Below, one piece after another: positions 55,422 to 56,835 of a stretch of 56,835 nucleotides of DNA (within the stretch, counting starts at the first letter, position 1; each line of letters opens with the position of its first letter). A program made the translations under genes and the position numbers. The DNA comes from Crocinitomicaceae bacterium. GTDB taxonomy: Bacteria > Bacteroidota > Bacteroidia > Flavobacteriales_D > Crocinitomicaceae. Under the pieces are notes generated by a model, which ran no database searches, was not told the origin of the DNA, and saw only the letters and a list, made by a program, of their open reading frames with translations. Location of the stretch: NCBI GenBank assembly GCA_017984635.1, contig JAGNZC010000017.1:1-56835 (forward strand), written 5' to 3'.

Positions 55422-56503
55422 AAAATATAAAACCTATACATTTATTAATTGGAGGAAGTGGGATAATTTTTATAATTACATTAATTATTTCCTTTATAAT
55501 AAACTTTCAAATTATTAATTTTCCTCTTTGGGTAATTATCGGATTACCAATAGTAACTGCATTAATTTCTTATGCAGTTTTTTATTTTTTTATAAAATAT
55601 TTCATAAATGATCGTTTAAAAATATTGTACCGCTCTATTCGAAAAGATAAATTCACACCTGAAAACACGATCAAATTTAAGCTTACAGATGATGTAATTG
55701 CCGACGCTGAAATAGAAACGCAACGATGGACTGAAGAACGCAATAAAGAAATTGTAAAGCTTAAAGAACAAGAAGAATTTAGACGTGAGTTTTTAGGGAA
55801 TTTAGCCCATGAGTTAAAAACACCTGTATTTTCAATTCAAGGTTACATTCTAACTTTGTTAGATGGTGGACTAGAAGATGAAACTGTCAATCGTTCTTTT
55901 TTAGAAAGAGCGTCTAAAGCAACAGATAGAATGGCTAACATTTTAGATGATTTAGATCAAATAACAAAATTAGAAGTGAATGCGTTTAAAATTGAGATGC
56001 GTTCATTTGATATCAAAGAATTAATTGTAGAAGTATTAGAATCTTTAGAATTAATCGCATCAGAAAAAAATATTACCTTAAAACTTCACAAAGATTACAA
56101 TTCAAAATTTGTATTGGGTGATCGTTCTAAAATTGCACAAGTATTAATAAATCTAATTAGTAATTCCATTTTTTATGGGAATGAAAATGGGAATACAATA
56201 ATTAGGCTTTTTAGTATGGACAATATCATAACAATTGAAGTTTCTGATGATGGTCCTGGAATTGAACAACAACATATTCCGCGTTTATTTGAACGTTTTT
56301 ATAGAGTTGAAAAATCCCGAAATAGAAATGAAGGTGGGTCCGGTCTAGGATTAGCGATTGTAAAACACATTATAGAATCGCATGGTCAAAGCATATCTGT
56401 TAGGAGCACCATTGGCATCGGAAGTACATTTTCATTTAGTTTAGATAAAAGTAAATCACAAACACCTAGTTTATACTCATCTAGAGGAATACAAATTAAA
56501 TAA
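55418..56503 (+). CDS. phoR: PhoR-like sensor histidine kinase
   Basis: 361 residues with two N-terminal membrane helices (about 9-30 and 37-60) and only a short periplasmic loop, so the sensor may act through partners in the membrane. The HisKA motif FLGNLAHELKTPVFSIQGY contains the phosphorylated His131; the ATPase domain has the N box (QVLINLISNSIFYG), DDGPGIE and GGSGLGLAIVKHI. The start is GTG 55418, inside the regulator stop. The lack of a PAS or large periplasmic sensor domain and the HELKTPVFSIQGY block fit flavobacterial PhoR-like kinases, but the signal is unproven. Confidence 0.82.
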   Translation: MKNIKPIHLLIGGSGIIFIITLIISFIINFQIINFPLWVIIGLPIVTALISYAVFYFFIKYFINDRLKILYRSIRKDKFTPENTIKFKLTDDVIADAEIETQRWTEERNKEIVKLKEQEEFRREFLGNLAHELKTPVFSIQGYILTLLDGGLEDETVNRSFLERASKATDRMANILDDLDQITKLEVNAFKIEMRSFDIKELIVEVLESLELIASEKNITLKLHKDYNSKFVLGDRSKIAQVLINLISNSIFYGNENGNTIIRLFSMDNIITIEVSDDGPGIEQQHIPRLFERFYRVEKSRNRNEGGSGLGLAIVKHIIESHGQSISVRSTIGIGSTFSFSLDKSKSQTPSLYSSRGIQIK

Positions 56504-56504
56504 A

Positions 56505-56666
56505 ATGAAGGATAAAGACAAGAATCAAGGTAAATTTCACCTCGCATCAATCTTTTTAATTCCAGGATTTATTGTAACTGTTTTCTTAAGTGAAAGTTGG
56601 CTAATAAGTTTATTCTATCTCTTGTTAAGTTTTATTTTGTTGTACTTCTTATTTAAAAGAAAATAA
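56505..56666 (+). CDS. Small two-helix membrane protein (53 residues)
   Basis: An ATG one base after the kinase stop opens a 53-codon frame ending in TAA. The product has a basic, charged N-terminus (MKDKDKNQGKFHL) and two hydrophobic stretches: SIFLIPGFIVTVFL and WLISLFYLLLSFILLYFLF, ending KRK. It is likely a small membrane protein. Its position directly behind a sensor kinase suggests it may modulate that kinase, an inference from position only. No homologue is recognised. Confidence 0.6.
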   Translation: MKDKDKNQGKFHLASIFLIPGFIVTVFLSESWLISLFYLLLSFILLYFLFKRK

Positions 56667-56835
56667 AACAGAATTATATCATATATAATATCTTTTACTA
56701 CTTACTTATTAAGTCACTTCGAAGTACAAGAAGCACTACTTCCATTTGACACACATGATATTGGATTAGACTATTGTGTAAGTCCTACAAAAGTATATTC
56801 ATTTAAATAAGCCCTCATATTCCTTCAGACTAATT

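Noticed and set aside
56670..56811. An open frame continuing after the stop of the 53-residue protein (ending YCVSPTKVYSFK)
   Set aside because: It has no start codon and no recognised homology; it could be a gene remnant, but chance is at least as likely in a sequence this short.

Overview
The window reads as a chromosome segment of a Bacteroidota bacterium, most likely a Flavobacteriia member (Crocinitomicaceae/Fluviicola-like is my best guess, unproven). The evidence is AT-rich DNA, many promoter elements of the Bacteroidota -7 type TAnnTTTG, no obvious Shine-Dalgarno sequences, GldA, a PorV2/PorU2-type pair, a protein ending in a type A type IX secretion (T9SS) sorting domain, a fused E1 alpha/beta 2-oxoacid dehydrogenase and an RprY-like regulator. 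I found no rRNA, tRNA, CRISPR array, intact insertion sequence or prophage.

Layout. 1-404: a PlsC-like acyltransferase broken by an in-frame stop. 489-1745: a 1.25-kb gene-free block with two 406-bp direct repeats, a third fragment and several hairpins, enclosed by a 22-bp inverted repeat. 1.76-8.15 kb (+): pabB-tilS-rsmF-rdgB, then monomeric isocitrate dehydrogenase. 8.2-13.7 kb: a DUF4403-like lipoprotein, then on the minus strand pyrH-frr and rplM-rpsI-rpsB-tsf, with a foldable leader before rpsB. 13.8-18.7 kb (-): an enoyl-CoA hydratase family protein abutting an RRM protein, a coiled-coil membrane protein, and pssA-purS-aldehyde dehydrogenase. 18.8-25.1 kb (+): the T9SS-associated porV2-porU2 pair. 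25.1-35.0 kb: a GAF/SpoIIE phosphatase with lpxD, a two-gene membrane operon, fused E1, a beta-barrel protein, DPP4 and a DUF2461 protein. 35.2-42.5 kb: a PaaI thioesterase, MarR, gldA-tyrS, rsgA-dtd-mazG-mini-helicase, and an ArsR-like regulator with its palindromic sites. 42.6-48.0 kb: an FGE-like protein, the shikimate enzymes aroA and aroG/chorismate mutase, a hydrolase, tsaB and rprY. 48.3-56.7 kb (+): two paralogous PhoB-like regulators flank a TonB-dependent receptor and a T9SS-exported protein; the second is coupled to a PhoR-like kinase and a 53-residue membrane protein.

Most promising for something new: (1) the PhoB-like/TonB receptor/T9SS protein locus, whose two structural genes share 11-bp-spaced upstream repeats and a common core promoter, suggesting a phosphate- or nutrient-starvation uptake module; (2) an identical 22-bp palindrome found twice in the ArsR-like regulator's divergent promoter and twice in a distant convergent gap where no promoter is expected; (3) the hairpin-rich 406-bp repeats; (4) folded leaders before rpsB and rprY.
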